DNA from: Ecdyonurus torrentis
Lineage: Eukaryota > Arthropoda > Insecta > Ephemeroptera > Heptageniidae
Direction of reading: 5' to 3'
DNA: 64,000 nucleotides
NCBI GenBank assembly: GCA_949318235.1
Contig: OX439131.1
Coordinates: forward strand, 33,244,631 to 33,308,630
Positions 11,731 to 23,200 of the stretch are shown here, one piece after another (the stretch's first letter is position 1; each line of letters begins with the position of its first letter). The position numbers were made by a program, and so were the translations under genes. Under the pieces are notes generated by a model. That model was given only the letters and a program-made list of their open reading frames with translations. It was not told where the DNA came from and searched no databases.

Positions 11731-13208
11731 TACCTACCTATGAGGTATTTTAGTATGGTACTTTTTTTTCAGCATAAAAGATTTTTGATATTCTAAATTG
11801 AAACTTTCTTTTTTATTTCAATACAAAAACAACCTTTTTCTAAACAGTTTTACTGTTACTTATGAGACGAGAAATGAAAAGTCTTTAAGTGCCTTTATTA
11901 CTAATGATTTTTTCAAACAAATTTTAGTACACCGTATTAATATATTATAATCCCTGTCTTTGATACAGTCAAAAACCGCGACTATAGGGGAATTTTTTTA
12001 CTCATAAATTTGAAAATTTGGAAATTTTGATCAAATGATCGTCGATCGGATCGTCTCGTATTTTAATGATCGAGATCGGATCGAGTCAGATCTCACTTGA
12101 TCGGATCGTGATCAAATCGAAAAATGGGTGATCAACTACAACATTGCTATTCTTTTTTGTTACTTACAACTCTATGTTTTTTTAAAAGTACTTTTGTATA
12201 TCGCTGGCCGCTTGTCTAAATTGGGAAAAAGCCATTTTCATGAACCACGCGAGTGGTGAATAAGCACCTTTCACGGCCGGCACAAGTGGCAAATATCATG
12301 TGCTGTGAGCATAGCTTATTCGCCACTCGCGGCGGCCGTGAAAGGTGTAGATTCACCACTCGCGCCCCATTTAGACACCCGGCCAGCGATATATAGCTCT
12401 AGATTTTTTAGAGCTCAGTTGGAGGTAAATCCTTGTAATTTTTATTACCCTTCCAAGCCCATGTTTGTCGCAGTGCATGTATTTGGGGGGGGGGGGGGGG
12501 GGTTGTAGCTTGGATTTTCTTTGCTGAATCAGATTACTCTTATTACTCCTATGCATGCATATATTATCACAAGAAGCCATTGGTATCTGGCAATAGATAC
12601 ACTGTATTGCATGATCTCTGTTTGTTTAGGCTTTAATATCACACTTGAAATGTGATAGCTCCAGCACCAAGCTAGCAACAACAGCTTCACTTGTCTAAAA
12701 GTTGTAAAGGCAGAAAATCTTATTTTTTGCACGTTGATACTTAAAGATATGGCAGCTCCAAATGTATAAAAACTTTGCGATCAAATTTTTAAAATTTTAT
12801 ATTTTATTATTTATTTATTATTATTTTTTATTGTTATTATTATTATTATAATTTTTTTTTTTTTTTTTTTTTTCTTATCTGATGGTTACAAGTTCTGAAA
12901 TGTTACCACTAAGTTTCAAATGGCATCAAAAAATTGGGTATCAACTTTTGTATTTTAAAGATAAACTTCTTACAATAACTCTTTAAGGTTAATTAAACTT
13001 GTCCTAACATTTATTGTTTCAGAAAGTGAAAGTGCTGGAGTTTGATCGTGAAAACTGGAGAATCAAAGCTCGTGGTTATGGAGAACCATTTGACCTTGAG
13101 AAACATCCCCAAGGCACCGAAGTCAAAGCCATAACTTACTCTAATATGCAGGTTCATGAAGATGAAGCTACAGGCAAATGTGAACTTTTTGTCATTATTG
13201 ACATATAA
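3306..13208 (+). CDS. ZBTB8OS: Archease (tRNA-splicing ligase cofactor), 5 exons, complete
   Basis: Exons are 3306-3372, 8194-8218, 10121-10211, 10968-11081 and 13023-13208. All introns are GT-AG and the joined frame is open for 160 aa (human archease is about 167). Archease activates the RtcB/HSPC117 RNA ligase, which joins tRNA halves and XBP1-type mRNA; this role is known for the family. Seen here: YLDHTADVQ at residues 23-31, IHAWGDTLEE following, AMFGYMTE, LLFHFLDEFL, KHPQGTEVKAITYS and the terminal FVIIDI. The HTAD aspartate and the penultimate aspartate are the acidic residues conserved in the family. The start is the first ATG in an open exon; the N-terminus is short and acidic, as in other archeases. 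A polyadenylation signal AATAAA lies at 13449-13454. Intron 1 is 4.8 kb and full of repeats. Identification is firm; only UTR limits are unknown. Confidence 0.96.
3655..4140 (+). pseudogene. Decayed non-LTR retrotransposon (reverse transcriptase 3' end)
   Basis: Broken frames within archease intron 1 read YLGITLDSDL, then SLVRPKLEYCSSVWDP, VQKNAARRVIGY and LVERLGWEQLSTRRKKDRL. The LVRPxLEYxSxVWDP signature followed by the KNAARR and LGWEQL words is the C-terminal part of reverse transcriptase in CR1/Jockey-like LINEs. Stops and frameshifts separate the pieces, and the 5' part is missing. It is a dead fragment in the same direction as the gene. Confidence 0.8.
4440..5641. mobile_element. 1.2-kb nested palindromic element in archease intron 1
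   Basis: Outer inverted repeats (AATAAAGGAACAACTGTTTT at 4441 and its complement ending 5641) enclose an inner palindrome. The arms at about 5020-5225 and 5250-5475 match over most of their length and meet at GTTTTCCTGGATTTCAA. The loop region also repeats GCATAGGACAAAC. No transposase frame is present, so it is non-autonomous. Related outer ends occur at 10588-10935 and 14523-14673; the inner part recurs at about 21140-21290. Confidence 0.75.
5892..6081. mobile_element. Palindromic MITE in archease intron 1
   Basis: CGTCAAAATGAAGTTTCTAC at 5892 is matched in reverse by GTAGAAACTTCCTTTTGACG ending 6081. The complementarity continues inward through TTTCCAAAGAATGA. The element has no coding frame. 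Confidence 0.75.
6608..6907. mobile_element. Palindromic MITE in archease intron 1
   Basis: ATAATAGACC at 6608 is matched in reverse at 6899-6907. Internally CAGCATAGGAGAAAC and its complement GTTTCCCCTATGCTG face each other. The GCATAGGA word is shared with the 4440-5641 element. Confidence 0.65.
7660..7908. mobile_element. TTAA-flanked MITE with 74-bp perfect arms
   Basis: The left arm 7661-7734 and right arm 7834-7907 are exact reverse complements over 74 bp. The ends read TTAA-AGGCGTAGAACACC on both sides, which fits the TTAA target of piggyBac-type transposons. The 99-bp centre contains TGACGTCA. Perfect arms suggest a recent insertion or gene conversion. Confidence 0.85.
8194..8218 (+). 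CDS. ZBTB8OS: Archease microexon 2 (25 bp)
   Basis: The exon is only 25 bp, flanked by a TTTCTGTTTCAG acceptor and a GTAAGT donor. It completes a split Tyr codon from exon 1 and runs through LDHTADV to a split Gln codon finished by exon 3. It encodes the most conserved motif of the family, including a metal-site aspartate, so it must be included for a working protein. It sits between introns of 4.8 and 1.9 kb. Confidence 0.93.
8484..8670. mobile_element. Palindromic MITE (TTAA ends) in archease intron 2
   Basis: GTATTATTCACATGACGCG at 8488 pairs with CGCGTCATGTGAATAATAC ending 8666. Both ends are flanked by TTAA. The arms continue through the TTTGACGCGCGTTACAAAG region. No coding frame is present. 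A half copy is at 2276-2325. Confidence 0.75.
8917..9181. mobile_element. Palindromic MITE containing a 61-T run
   Basis: GATGCTTACCCATAGAAGTG at 8917 pairs imperfectly with the end at 9181 (GACGAGTAAGCATC), and TTGTTCAAAATGA pairs with TCATTTTGAACAA. A GTT repeat followed by 61 T (9050-9110) lies in the middle. A second copy of the family without the T run is at about 29330-29490. Confidence 0.65.
10588..10935. mobile_element. Palindromic element with a nested foldback insertion
   Basis: Outer ends resemble those of the 4440-5641 element (ACTGTTTTAAGGTTGACTT at 10602 and its reverse near 10935). Inside, about 10680-10860, lies a second foldback with GGTTAAAACCATTTCGGTTT and a GTAACCTGTGCCATCAAGAT palindrome. 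The word CTACACATACACAGT occurs on both sides of the inner element, which marks the insertion point. The inner family recurs at 31120-31360. Confidence 0.65.
11340..12145. mobile_element. hAT-like element with GATC-rich ends
   Basis: CAGTGTTGTAGT at 11340 is matched by ACTACAACATTG ending 12145. Starting with CAGTG and about 12 bp of terminal match fits hAT-type ends, but an 8-bp target duplication is not clear. About 20 GATC words, many as GATCGGATC, lie in two clusters beside the ends; such subterminal repeats bind transposase in hAT elements. The middle is homopolymer and simple repeat with no transposase. Confidence 0.6.
12196..12394. mobile_element. Palindromic MITE in archease intron 4
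   Basis: TATATCGCTGGCC at 12197 pairs with GGCCAGCGATATA ending 12393, and GGTGAATAAGCACCTTTCAC pairs inwards with the GTGAAAGGTGTAGATTCACC side. It is markedly more GC-rich than the flanks. The ends are TA-flanked. Confidence 0.75.
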
Positions 13209-13726
13209 ACTATGATCATATATTATACTGATTTTTTTTTTTTTTTTTGTCATACTGTAATAATTAATGTGTAAATATAAAATTAAATTATAAGATACTA
13301 GTTTGAACATTGTTGACGTAATTTAAAAATTTGTTACCATATTTTTTGTAAGTTTCAATTTTATAATATTGACTGTTATTGTTACAATTAAATCCTCATT
13401 TGTTATTTAAATGTAACTTTTACATTTATTCATTTATTTATTATTGTTAATAAATGGTATAATATAAACTATACCTGAAGTGTAAGCTAATTTTTAGTGT
13501 TCATTTGTGTGCAACTCTAGATTAAAACGACACATAAGAAAATTTCCAACTAAATTTATATTAATGTTGCTTAACTGTATTTTATAAAAGTCAATTTTGT
13601 GAAACAATCAAATAGAGTATAAAATTACTGCATCTATTGATATAAGTATTTCAATTTTAAATGTCTTGGTATATTTGGAAATAACAATGTTCTGGATCCA
13701 TGACAATTTTACAAGATGAAGAGGTA
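13209..13726 (+). other. Archease 3' untranslated region and spacer
   Basis: AT-rich sequence without coding frames. The best polyadenylation signal is AATAAA at 13449-13454, giving a 3' UTR of about 250-270 bp. Nothing else is recognised up to the element at 13727. Confidence 0.6.
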
Positions 13727-13852
13727 CTAGTTTTTTGTAAACCCTGTTTTCTTGCACCAAAAAATAGGCATTGCATTTGAATAACCATATATATAGTTAT
13801 GATCATTTTAGTAGCAGAAAACAGGGTTTAGGAACAGTATTACTGTTTCACT
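13727..13852. mobile_element. MITE with ACCCTGTTTTCT ends
   Basis: GTAAACCCTGTTTTCTTGC and its reverse GCAGAAAACAGGGTTTA form the ends. A second copy, inverted and about 90% similar by eye, lies in a Rim intron at 52578-52702. Confidence 0.7.
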
Positions 13853-14181
13853 ACAAAGCCTTGAAGGTGCATTAATATTATTAATTTTTTGTTTCTGTAA
13901 CGTTGTGCTACATATTGTCAGCTTAGAGTTTAATAGAGTCCTTAGAGTTCTATATCAAAAATATATATTTATAAAAAAAAAGAAAAGATTTTTAACCTTG
14001 TGTTGCCTTTATATAGAGCTGAGTATTACATCAATTGTTTTTTAGGATTATTACACTTAAACTGAAAGCACACGATATCATTTAAAGAATTGATTTAATT
14101 CATAACGATGATATTGCTGCACAAAAGTTACAAAAAAAATGTGAATGTGTAAAGGAATGTTATAAGTTATAAGGTTTTTGA

Positions 14182-14420
14182 ATCACATATCGATCTTGTT
14201 GCGAAAAAAAAGGCCTATCTCGTTTTTTGTCAGTGGAAGCAAAAGGCGTATCTCGTATTTTGTCAGTGGAAGCAAAAGGCCTATCTCGAGCGCTATTGCC
14301 ATAACGTTCGGGAACGAGATAGGCCTTTTGCTTCCACTGACAAAATACGAGATACGCCTTTTGCTTCCACTGACAAAAAACGAGATAGGCCTTTTTTTCG
14401 CAATAAGATCGGTATTCACT
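14182..14420. mobile_element. Foldback element with 33-bp internal repeats, copy 1
   Basis: The ends CGATCTTGTTGCGAA and TTCGCAATAAGATCG enclose arms made of a 33-bp unit repeated about 2.5 times (AAAAGGCCTATCTCGTTTTT then TGTCAGTGGAAGC). The same array stands in reverse on the other arm. The centre is CGTTCGGGAACG beside GAGCGCTATTGCCATAA. Because 33 is a multiple of three, both strands show long false reading frames. Copy 2 is at 23042-23303. Confidence 0.85.
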
Positions 14421-14522
14421 TTAACACATTGATAAATTTGAAATGTACCTCAGTATAATTATGTACCTTATGAGAGTATTGGTGTAAATTGAATTCAAAT
14501 AATTTTTTTTATATTATAAACT

Positions 14523-14673
14523 AATAAAAAAGCAACTGTTTTGAGCCCAAATTCAAGCAATGTCGCATGCCGCTCAAATCTGTTTCCATTTTTACGTACT
14601 ATATGCATGCACAGTACATTGAACAGATGCGGATGTGATCAACAGCCACCCTCAAAACGATTGCTTCTTTATC
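14523..14673. mobile_element. Small palindromic MITE
   Basis: AATAAAAAAGCAACTGTTTT at about 14523 pairs with the AAAACGATTGCTTCTTTAT side ending 14673. The ends resemble those at 4440-5641 and 10588-10935, making three copies of this end family. Confidence 0.65.
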
Positions 14674-15384
14674 AATCTGAAATGAAGTTATCTGGTTAAG
14701 ACTGCAATGATAATAACTTTTTGGAACTGCGCTCAACTTCTTGGCGTAGAAAAATATGATATAGCTTATTTTAGAAGTAAAATATGAGCATTTCAAATGA
14801 TACTATCAATTAAGAGAAATAATATTGTGGATAATTGCTGTAGTTACTTTGGACGTTAAAAAAAAAATACACATGGATAGTTAACAATTAATTAAGTTAA
14901 GTATACAGCAAATAATAAATTTAACCAAATTATATAAAAGCCTCGCCTTATTTATTAAAAGCTTTTATAATAAAAACTGCTAACTAGAGATAAATAATAT
15001 CTTGAGTATGTATATTGTTATTTTATTAGAAATAATTTATTTTGTTTTTCTTTGTGTATTTATGTGTAAATAAATTATGTATGTGATTTAAATGGTTTAT
15101 TGTTGATGGTTTTATAATGCCTTGTCATAAAATTTAACATTTTATTGGTGCTCAGGTGATATAAATCTGAGGAGATGAATGTTTTGTAGATTGATGAAGT
15201 GAAGTTGTTAAAGGGACACTTTCCCTTTAATATTGCAGACAACTCTCCTCATCCCACCCTGAATCAATGAAAAAAAAATGGCTTTTTACTTCCGAATTAC
15301 GTGTGGTCTTCTACCCCCTCCACACCTGGATACCAGCAGACGACCCCATGTAAAGCAGGCTTTGCCCTCTCCCCCTAGCAACTA
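14674..15384. other. Spacer upstream of the E2F promoter region
   Basis: AT-rich to about 15220, then more mixed composition with C-rich strings near 15310-15380. No coding frame, RNA gene or repeat was recognised. Confidence 0.5.
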
Positions 15385-15792
15385 TTTCGCGCCTTTTACG
15401 GCATTAGAGCAGCTGTTGCTTTTTTTACGACATCAGAACGAAACCTAACTTCTGTCAAGATCCGGCGGCCCTGCAATGAGCAATCATCGCTAATTATTAT
15501 TAAAAGTTAATGATTTTGTGGTAATATTTTGGTTTTCTACTCGTAAGAGTACATCAGTATTTTTATAAATTGTGTTTTTAATAAATTTGGATCTATTTCT
15601 AATCTTATTAAGGAACCATTTGTTCGAGTAGATGTCCAAGGCTTGAAACGTGGCCTCTGGCGGAAATACGTATTTTGCGGGAAATTCGAGTTGGCGCCAA
15701 GCGCTGTGGCCAATCGGTCGCAGCCATTGAAATTTTCAAGACGAGTGATCGACCTCAGCTTGGCATCGTATTTTACTGCATATTTTGGCGCC
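15385..15792 (+). promoter_or_regulatory. E2F: Probable E2F gene promoter with four E2F-type sites
   Basis: This stretch is GC-richer than its surroundings and holds TTTCGCGCC (15385-15393), TTGCGGGAAA (15675-15684), the palindrome TTGGCGCCAA (15691-15700) and TTTTGGCGCC (15783-15792), plus a CCAAT box at 15710-15714. These match the E2F/DP consensus TTTSSCGC or its palindromic form. It lies about 2 kb upstream of the first coding exon, so a non-coding first exon is expected; a possible donor is AAG/GTCAGT at 16106. Autoregulation of activator E2F genes is known in animals; here it is inferred. Confidence 0.6.
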
Positions 15793-16905
15793 TCCCGGCG
15801 TCATTGCCGGCCTTTAATATAGATTATTATTAATTATAAGTGTTGCATAAACCAGTGAAAATATTTATTTGTGAAGGATTGATTGTATATAACGAAATTT
15901 CAAGAGGTTCATTCTGAAGCTTCTCTCTTGATGCCAAACGGGAAACAAATGAACACCAGCCATTAGAGTGAGTGGAAATTTGTCTCTTCCGCTCACCTTT
16001 TCATGACTGTGACTTTATGAAACCTTATTAAATTAGTATTTAAGTCAATCACGTTTGAAAATTAGTAAAAATGTGGAAGCAGGGTTAGCAAAATCGTGAT
16101 TTAAGGTCAGTGATGCATGGAGGCCCGGAGAGGGGCATCGCGAGATGGAGTCGTGCTACTTAGCATATTTCACGTTACAATAGTTCATAGAGCAATGCAT
16201 GCTTGCTTAGCATTCACTTTTTGATCTTTTCTAGCGCTTAAGATTGCATTCGAGTAAGTTTTGGTAGGGTTTGTTTTGATTATATAGAATAAGGAATGCA
16301 GTAGCAGGGACGCCTGACCTCGACCCAATATGGACGCTTGAAATCGACGTAAGGCCAGGGTCGGCTTGCACATGGCTTAATATACCGGTATTTTTCGAGT
16401 TTTAGGGCTTATATGACGTAATTAAACTTTTTCGGTTAGAATTTATAATATTTCAAAGAATAGCAAGTGTTTTCAACAAATATTGAAACGTTTTTATTAA
16501 GAAAAGCTCTTTAAATACGCGGTCGTATATGGGCATTGGAATTTGCTTGGTTGTCGTATGCATTTCGTATCATAAGTTTTGCTGTTTAGCATTCCAACAC
16601 ATTTGTAAATTGGTAAATATATTTTTCTTGTTTAAATTCAATTTCAATTATTTTATGATGAAGTTAGCATTAATTTCTGGCTTTTGTAAGTATCAATAAA
16701 ATGGAAATACGGTGTCGTATGATATAAGGAATTATAATGGATCGAAACTGTGTAAAAGAAAGTAATCGAACTTAAGAAAGATATCGTGTTTTATTCTGTC
16801 TGAAGGTAAATTAATTTTTAGATCTTTTCCTGAAATAATAATATTTTAGCCCGGGCCAAATACAGTGGGGGGTCTTCTTACGATGGGCTATGTTTGGCGT
16901 TATTC

Positions 16906-17030
16906 GTATCGACCTGCCGAGTGAGTGAGTGCACCCGCGCTCGCTAACCGTGCACCGCCAGTCGCGATGTGTTGTGTGTGAGCTTCTCCCTCCTCCCTCC
17001 TATTTAAGTTGCAACCCTCGACTCTACATC
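16906..17030 (+). promoter_or_regulatory. Second CG-rich segment upstream of E2F (possible alternative promoter)
   Basis: A short CG-rich island in AT-rich DNA contains GAGTGAGTGAGTG and several CG dinucleotides, followed by a pyrimidine stretch and TATTTAAG at about 17002, which resembles a TATA element. It could be an alternative start or a 5' non-coding exon of E2F. No coding frame is visible. Confidence 0.25.
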
Positions 17031-17638
17031 GTATTTATAATTTTAATATATTCCAGACAATCAGATTAAATGCTTACTACTGTAATTTTAAGATACACTA
17101 TGTAAAAGGAACGATATGAGCGAAATCGATTTTTGAAGTATATACATACGATATATTACGATTTATTAGAAGCCCATGCCTGGATGCTGTTATTGTATGT
17201 AGAATAACATTTCATATTATGTGATAAGCTTAGACGGCACGACAATTTTAATGTTATTACCATAAGTTTGATTATTAGTACATATTGTACAACAGACATA
17301 CCGGTACATATATGCTTTGTTATTAATTTCCATTTTCACAGTCAAATTATTACTTATAAATACCGGCACAGGAATAAATTTGTCCTTGTGTATCTTTTCA
17401 TTTTCAGTTATTTGATATGCCACTTAGCTGTGGCTAAATCTGTTACATTGTGATAATTTTAGTTTACTCATCATTCTAAATGTATATTCAGAAGCCCCAG
17501 TATCCCTGTACTGTAACATTTTATGCATATCCTTTGAACATTTATCTCTTGTAGGAAATATTTTTTAATATTATTGCAAATTATAAGTAAAAAGGGTTTT
17601 ATTTTTCATTTCTGATGAATGGAAATAATTTCAGCTTC

Positions 17639-17645
<7 letters not shown>

Positions 17646-17698
<53 letters not shown>
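17646..17698 (+). repeat. 53-bp poly-T run before the first E2F coding exon
   Basis: An uninterrupted run of 53 T lies 67 bp before the acceptor TTTGCAG of the first coding E2F exon. It may be a transposon tail inserted in reverse, or expansion of a pyrimidine tract; sequencing error in its length is likely. Confidence 0.8.
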
Positions 17699-17701
<3 letters not shown>

Positions 17702-17765
17702 ACATAGAACTATAACTGCAAGTCATGTCTAAGTATTAAATGGTGTAAAAATTTTGTGTTTGCAG

Positions 17766-20219
17766 ACAATGGTGTTGTCAGAGGTAATCAGCTAGCAGCT
17801 GTAGCGCCGGGATGCCACGAGGTGCTGCTGGCGTTGGCAGAGGGGCGGGGGGCCATGTGATGAACCCCTCGCCAGTGCTGGCTGCCACGCCACCCGCCTC
17901 GGCAGCCGCCACCTCCACCTCTGTACTCAGTCCTTCATATGTCCTTGACCACGAGTACGGACAGACGCCACAGAATCAAATCATGAGAGGCTCAGGACGT
18001 CTTCTCCCACCTGCTCGTACTGATGTAAGATATTCAATTTTGTGGGTTACAGAAATGAAGTTCAGTAAAAAGACTCCCCTGCTATTGCATGTTTCACAAA
18101 ATCAAACTAGACAGCTTTATGGTTCCTCTCATAAATTATTAAAATGTGTTTCAAAAAAAAATAATAATTAAAACTTTCAAAAGAATTTCTAATCACTAAT
18201 TAGTGTTTTAAACCATTCAACCCTGACAGATTTATTTATGATTATAGCAAGTGAAACGTAGGCTTGTGTTGGAGACTCCCCCGTCCCCTTCAGAAACGGG
18301 TTTCAAGACACCAAAGGCAAAGAGGCCTCGTAATGCTCCCAGTACTTCAGCGTCTACTCCAAGTCCAGGACCCAAGCCACGTCCTGAGAGGACACGGTAT
18401 GACACTTCATTGGGACTACTTACCAAGAAATTCCTCACTTTACTACAAACATCACCTGATGGTGTAGTGGACCTAAACAAAGCCTCAGAACACCTCAGTG
18501 TGCAAAAACGTCGCATTTATGATATCACTAATGTCCTCGAGGGCATTGGAATTCTGGAGAAGAAGTCTAAAAACAACATTCAATGGAGGTAAAAATGTTA
18601 TTTATTTGCATTTCAGATCATCTTGTATTTGTATATTGTCATCACTTTTATTTCATGAAATGGGTACATGTTTAATGTGACATACCTATCATCAGTAATA
18701 AAAATGGTAAATAGTTTTTGTCCTTGTTGTAATTTGTAAATTGTTGTAATAGGGGAGGACCAGAGCCACTTGACTCAAGTAGAGGAGGACCCCAAGGAGT
18801 CTCTTCAATGGAAGCTGAGCTTGAACGTATGGAAGCAAAGGAACAAGAGCTAGATGACTTGATAGAAAGAGCTCGTAAGTATTTGGTGTCATATGCTTTG
18901 GTATACAATTTTACTTGTATCAACTGTACTATCTTTCTATTCGTAAATATAGGTGCTGAACTACTTGCTGTTAGTGAAGACACTCGTCTTGCTTACGTCA
19001 CATACCAAGATCTGAGTCATCTCAGTGGCTTAGAAAATCAGACTGTTCTTGCAATCAGGGCACCACCAGTTGCTGAGCTTAATGTACCTGAGCCAAAGGG
19101 CAATGTAAGTGGTGGTGCTATTATTATTAGTTGTAATATATAATAATTTTAAAAAAATGATATCTTATGTTAATTTATGTTTATATAGGGACCTCTACAA
19201 ATGCACTTACGTTCAGATACTGGTGAAATTGAAGTGTTCTTGCTACCTGAGGAGAATGATAGTAGTGAAAATAACAAACAGCAACAACAACAGCCTCCTT
19301 TCAAAACAGAACCCAGTGAAATCAAGAGTGAACCTAAGAGTGAACCTAGTACAAGTGGTACACAATTTGGTGGTGCTCTATTATCAGAGGCTGATGATTT
19401 TGGACCTATGGGTGGTGGAAAATTCCAACTACAAACAGAAGATCAAAATCCCTCTACTTCAGGTGAGACTTTGTTAGCAGCATCACCTCTGTATATAGAA
19501 TCTTTCACAGGCTTTCACTTTCTTACTGACTTTTTACCAGTGGACTGGAGATAAGATGGAGATCAATAAGTTCTTGTGCTTGTTTTGGTTTAAAAAAACT
19601 GTACCAGCACAATTGGACAACTTTAAGTTGATTTGTTTACTATGTAGATAATATGCATGCTCTGCTCAATTCTTGTTAATCCTTTAAGTATTAATAAGCT
19701 TGGAATGCATTGTGCTGTCATTTTCCAACAAAAGTCACAAGGTCACTGCTGATAATTCTGTGAATTGCTTGTAAAGTTTTAAAGTCTTGTTTTGATTTGA
19801 TTTTTATGTCCCTTTTACTTTCATCTGCTTGCTGCATGTGCTTTGTTATGTATCAGCTGTTATTGCTACTTTTACTGCATAATATCCTTTTTTTTTTTTT
19901 TTTTTTTTTTGTTTAAGTCGGAGTGAAATTTTAAGAACTACTTACGTTTATACGCCTACTTTTTGTGATATTACATTTGTATTGTTTTTAGACTTGCCTA
20001 AAATTGCAATTTATTACTAACAAATTTGTTATCTCTTTTGCTATTAATTTTGTATAATGCACCTTTATAAATAATATTTAAATGCAAAATAAACACTGCA
20101 ACTACTTTATCTTGCTTTTTTTTTTTTTTTTTTTAATGTTTTAGGCATGTTGACGTACAATTCCTAATGGTTGGAATCCCTTAACTTTTTTTTTAATTGC
20201 ATGATTTTTTTTTCTTTGC

Positions 20220-20251
<32 letters not shown>

Positions 20252-23200
20252 CTTTGTCTTTTTTTGTAGGGGAGCTATTGTTCAAATGTGAAATATCCCA
20301 CAAGTTACAATGAAATTGTTAACCCAGTATCATTATTTGAAGTTGCATGCATGCATAAATGCACTGCTTGAAAACTGACATTTACTCTATGTTGCTTTAA
20401 CTGCACATTAGAAATATTAGAGATGCCATGTTACCATGGAAATAAATGCTAAGGTAATGTTAATATTTTTATCTTTTCAGTTACTATTTTATGTACATAA
20501 ATATTCCCAGATAAAATTATATGTTCATTTCTATATAATGGTCTGTAAAAGTAAAAACTGACTGATCTCTTTTTAATATTGCCATTGTATAAATGCAAAA
20601 AAGTTGGTCATTTATGGTGTTTTGCTGTAAGCTGTGTTGCTGAGTTCTTCAACATCCTTCAATTGTTCATAGGTACAACTACTGTAATACAAATGTTACT
20701 ATTTTAGACATTTCAATATTTCAATGCAATATAAGTCTAACAGGATGCTGTTAAATTTTAAATCATAGTATGTATTCTTTATGGTCATCAATGTTAAGTA
20801 ACAATTTAAGGAAAAAACCATCGCGGTTAGGATCAATGATAAAGAAAAGGATAGAAAAACCAGCAAGGGCCTTACCACAGTAGAACAGTAGGTTTAGGTT
20901 TTTTCCTTAAATTGATTGAATGTTAAGTAACAGTTAATTTTAGGTAATCATGTTAAGTTTACATAAATTATCCCCTACAATTCCAAGCTCTTTGGTTACA
21001 ATCAATAACTTTTCCTTATTTTTTTTCTTCATGGTCAAAATACACACAATTTTGCTTTATTTGCTTTTGGTCCTTAGTATTTATTTTATGTTGACATTTG
21101 CATAACCTAATCATATTAAGGAAAAATCAACTGTGCAACAATAGAAGACTTGCAAAAAGAGTGATCAGTGATAAAAGAGTCCAACAATACCAACAAATTT
21201 ATCATAGTTTGCCAAGCCTCAAAGCTATTGTTTTCCTGTATTTCAATTTGGTTACAAATTATTCATCCAATTGAAATTAAATAATAATAAGAAAAAGGAT
21301 GGAATTGCCATCAGTAGGAGTTCCATGGAGAGGTTGAAGTCTCACGTGGCACAGTTTTTTGTTATAAAAAAGTTTCATAACTGAGAGCTTTCATCATTTA
21401 TTAATACATGATTATTTATAACACAAAACTGTGCAACGTGAGACTTCAAACTTTCCATAGAACTTCTAAGGCCCTTGCTGGTAATTATATCATTTTCTAT
21501 ATTATTATTGATCCTAACTGCGTTGTTGTTGTTTTTTTTTTTTGTTTTTTTTTTTTTTTTTTTTTCTTGAATTAATCTTTATTGAGTTATTGCACTTAAT
21601 TTTTTTACCATACTTATCATTTGTTTTACGTGCATTAAATTTTAATTTTTTTTGCCTGGGCTAAAATATTTTCTCTACCACGGTGTCCCTGTTAGTGCAA
21701 GCTCATAATATCTTCCATTCCCCAATTTTTCCTAATCTATAATGTGTTTAACTATAAATTGTTTTATTGCCTTTTTTTTTTTTTTTTTTATTATTACCGT
21801 TTTCACTTTATGCCATGTTGTACTGCCTCACAACTCCTTATTTAGGTTATTTCTAATTTTTAATTATGTAATTAGGTGCCACTGCTGGGACACTAGGAAT
21901 TTGTACATATTTGATGTCGTATTGCTAGAGCATTCTTGTATTGCAGTCTCTTTTTTTTTTTTTTTTTTTTAATCATTAGTTTTGTCTTATGATTTATGTA
22001 TCTTGAACTTGATTCATTTATGTGGTAACTTAAAAGTAACTTAAACATCTTCTCAAGAGACTGTAGTACTGCTTCATGCTTTTATTATTATTTGCTTGCT
22101 TATTTATATATGGTAGAAATTTGAATTTTTAAATAGCTTATTAATAATTTTCATTAAAAACATATTGCTTTTTTTTTTTTTTTTTTTTTTTTTTTACATG
22201 GTAGTAAGAATCAGCATTTTATAACAGCTTAAGCACATTTTGCAATATTTTATTATTATTTTATTATTCAGGTATTAAGGTATTGTGCAATGAATGATGC
22301 TGCTGCTTAATTAGATATTTCAGTGCTGGTTTTCTAACTGTGACCTGTGTGATTTTCATTTTAACACATCACAGTCAGAAGGCTAGACACTGATTTGTCT
22401 ACTATCTGCCTGGCTTCACTGTTTTTGACTTCAAAGGAAATTTTAAAAAATAAAAGAGCAAGGTTTATTATCATTGTCTTTTTGTTGGTTCCGTGTTGCT
22501 AGTCTTAAGACTGTGAATTGTGATTATTTATTAACCCACATCACAGTCTGAAGGCTAGACATCAAGGCACTTTTTATACTGCTTGCATTTTATTTTTTTG
22601 TTAGTTGGCACTTTATTATTATTTATTATCTTCATTTAATCATATAGCACCATTATGCTTTAATGTAAATATGTATCATCCATTTTTATTTTTACGCATA
22701 GTCCAAATGCTTAACATTTTGTAAATTTTGCAGTATTGTGTGCAAAATGGAAACTTAGTGGTCTGTGATGAAAGGGAATTAATCTTATTTAAATCTGCCA
22801 TATGCATTAATTTTGTTTTGCTTTAACTTAAAAATAATTTTGTGTGTTATAAGGTATTAAACTGCAAGATTCATAATTATTTTGTACAGTTGCTTGATGC
22901 TATAATCATGTTACGATATACTAGTATTTTGTTTTTTCTAAAATCATTTTACATTTATACAATGATGGAATCTAAGAGAGTTCATTAATTTTATAAATTG
23001 AGCACTTTCATTACACTATTGCCTATGTTCACATTAAGGTTACATGTCGACGTTGTTGCGAACAATATGTGTAACTCGTATTTTGTCAGGCGAAGCAAAA
23101 TGTGTAAGTCATTTTTTGTCACGCTAAGCAATATGTGCATCTCGTTTTTTGTCAAGCTTAGCAAAATGTGTAAGTCGTTCCCGAACGTAATGGAGATGGC

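Noticed and set aside
14178..14432. Overlapping 78-84 codon frames on both strands with repeated FVSGSKR
   Set aside because: They come from the 33-bp repeat of a foldback element; the period is a multiple of three, so frames stay open on both strands without coding.
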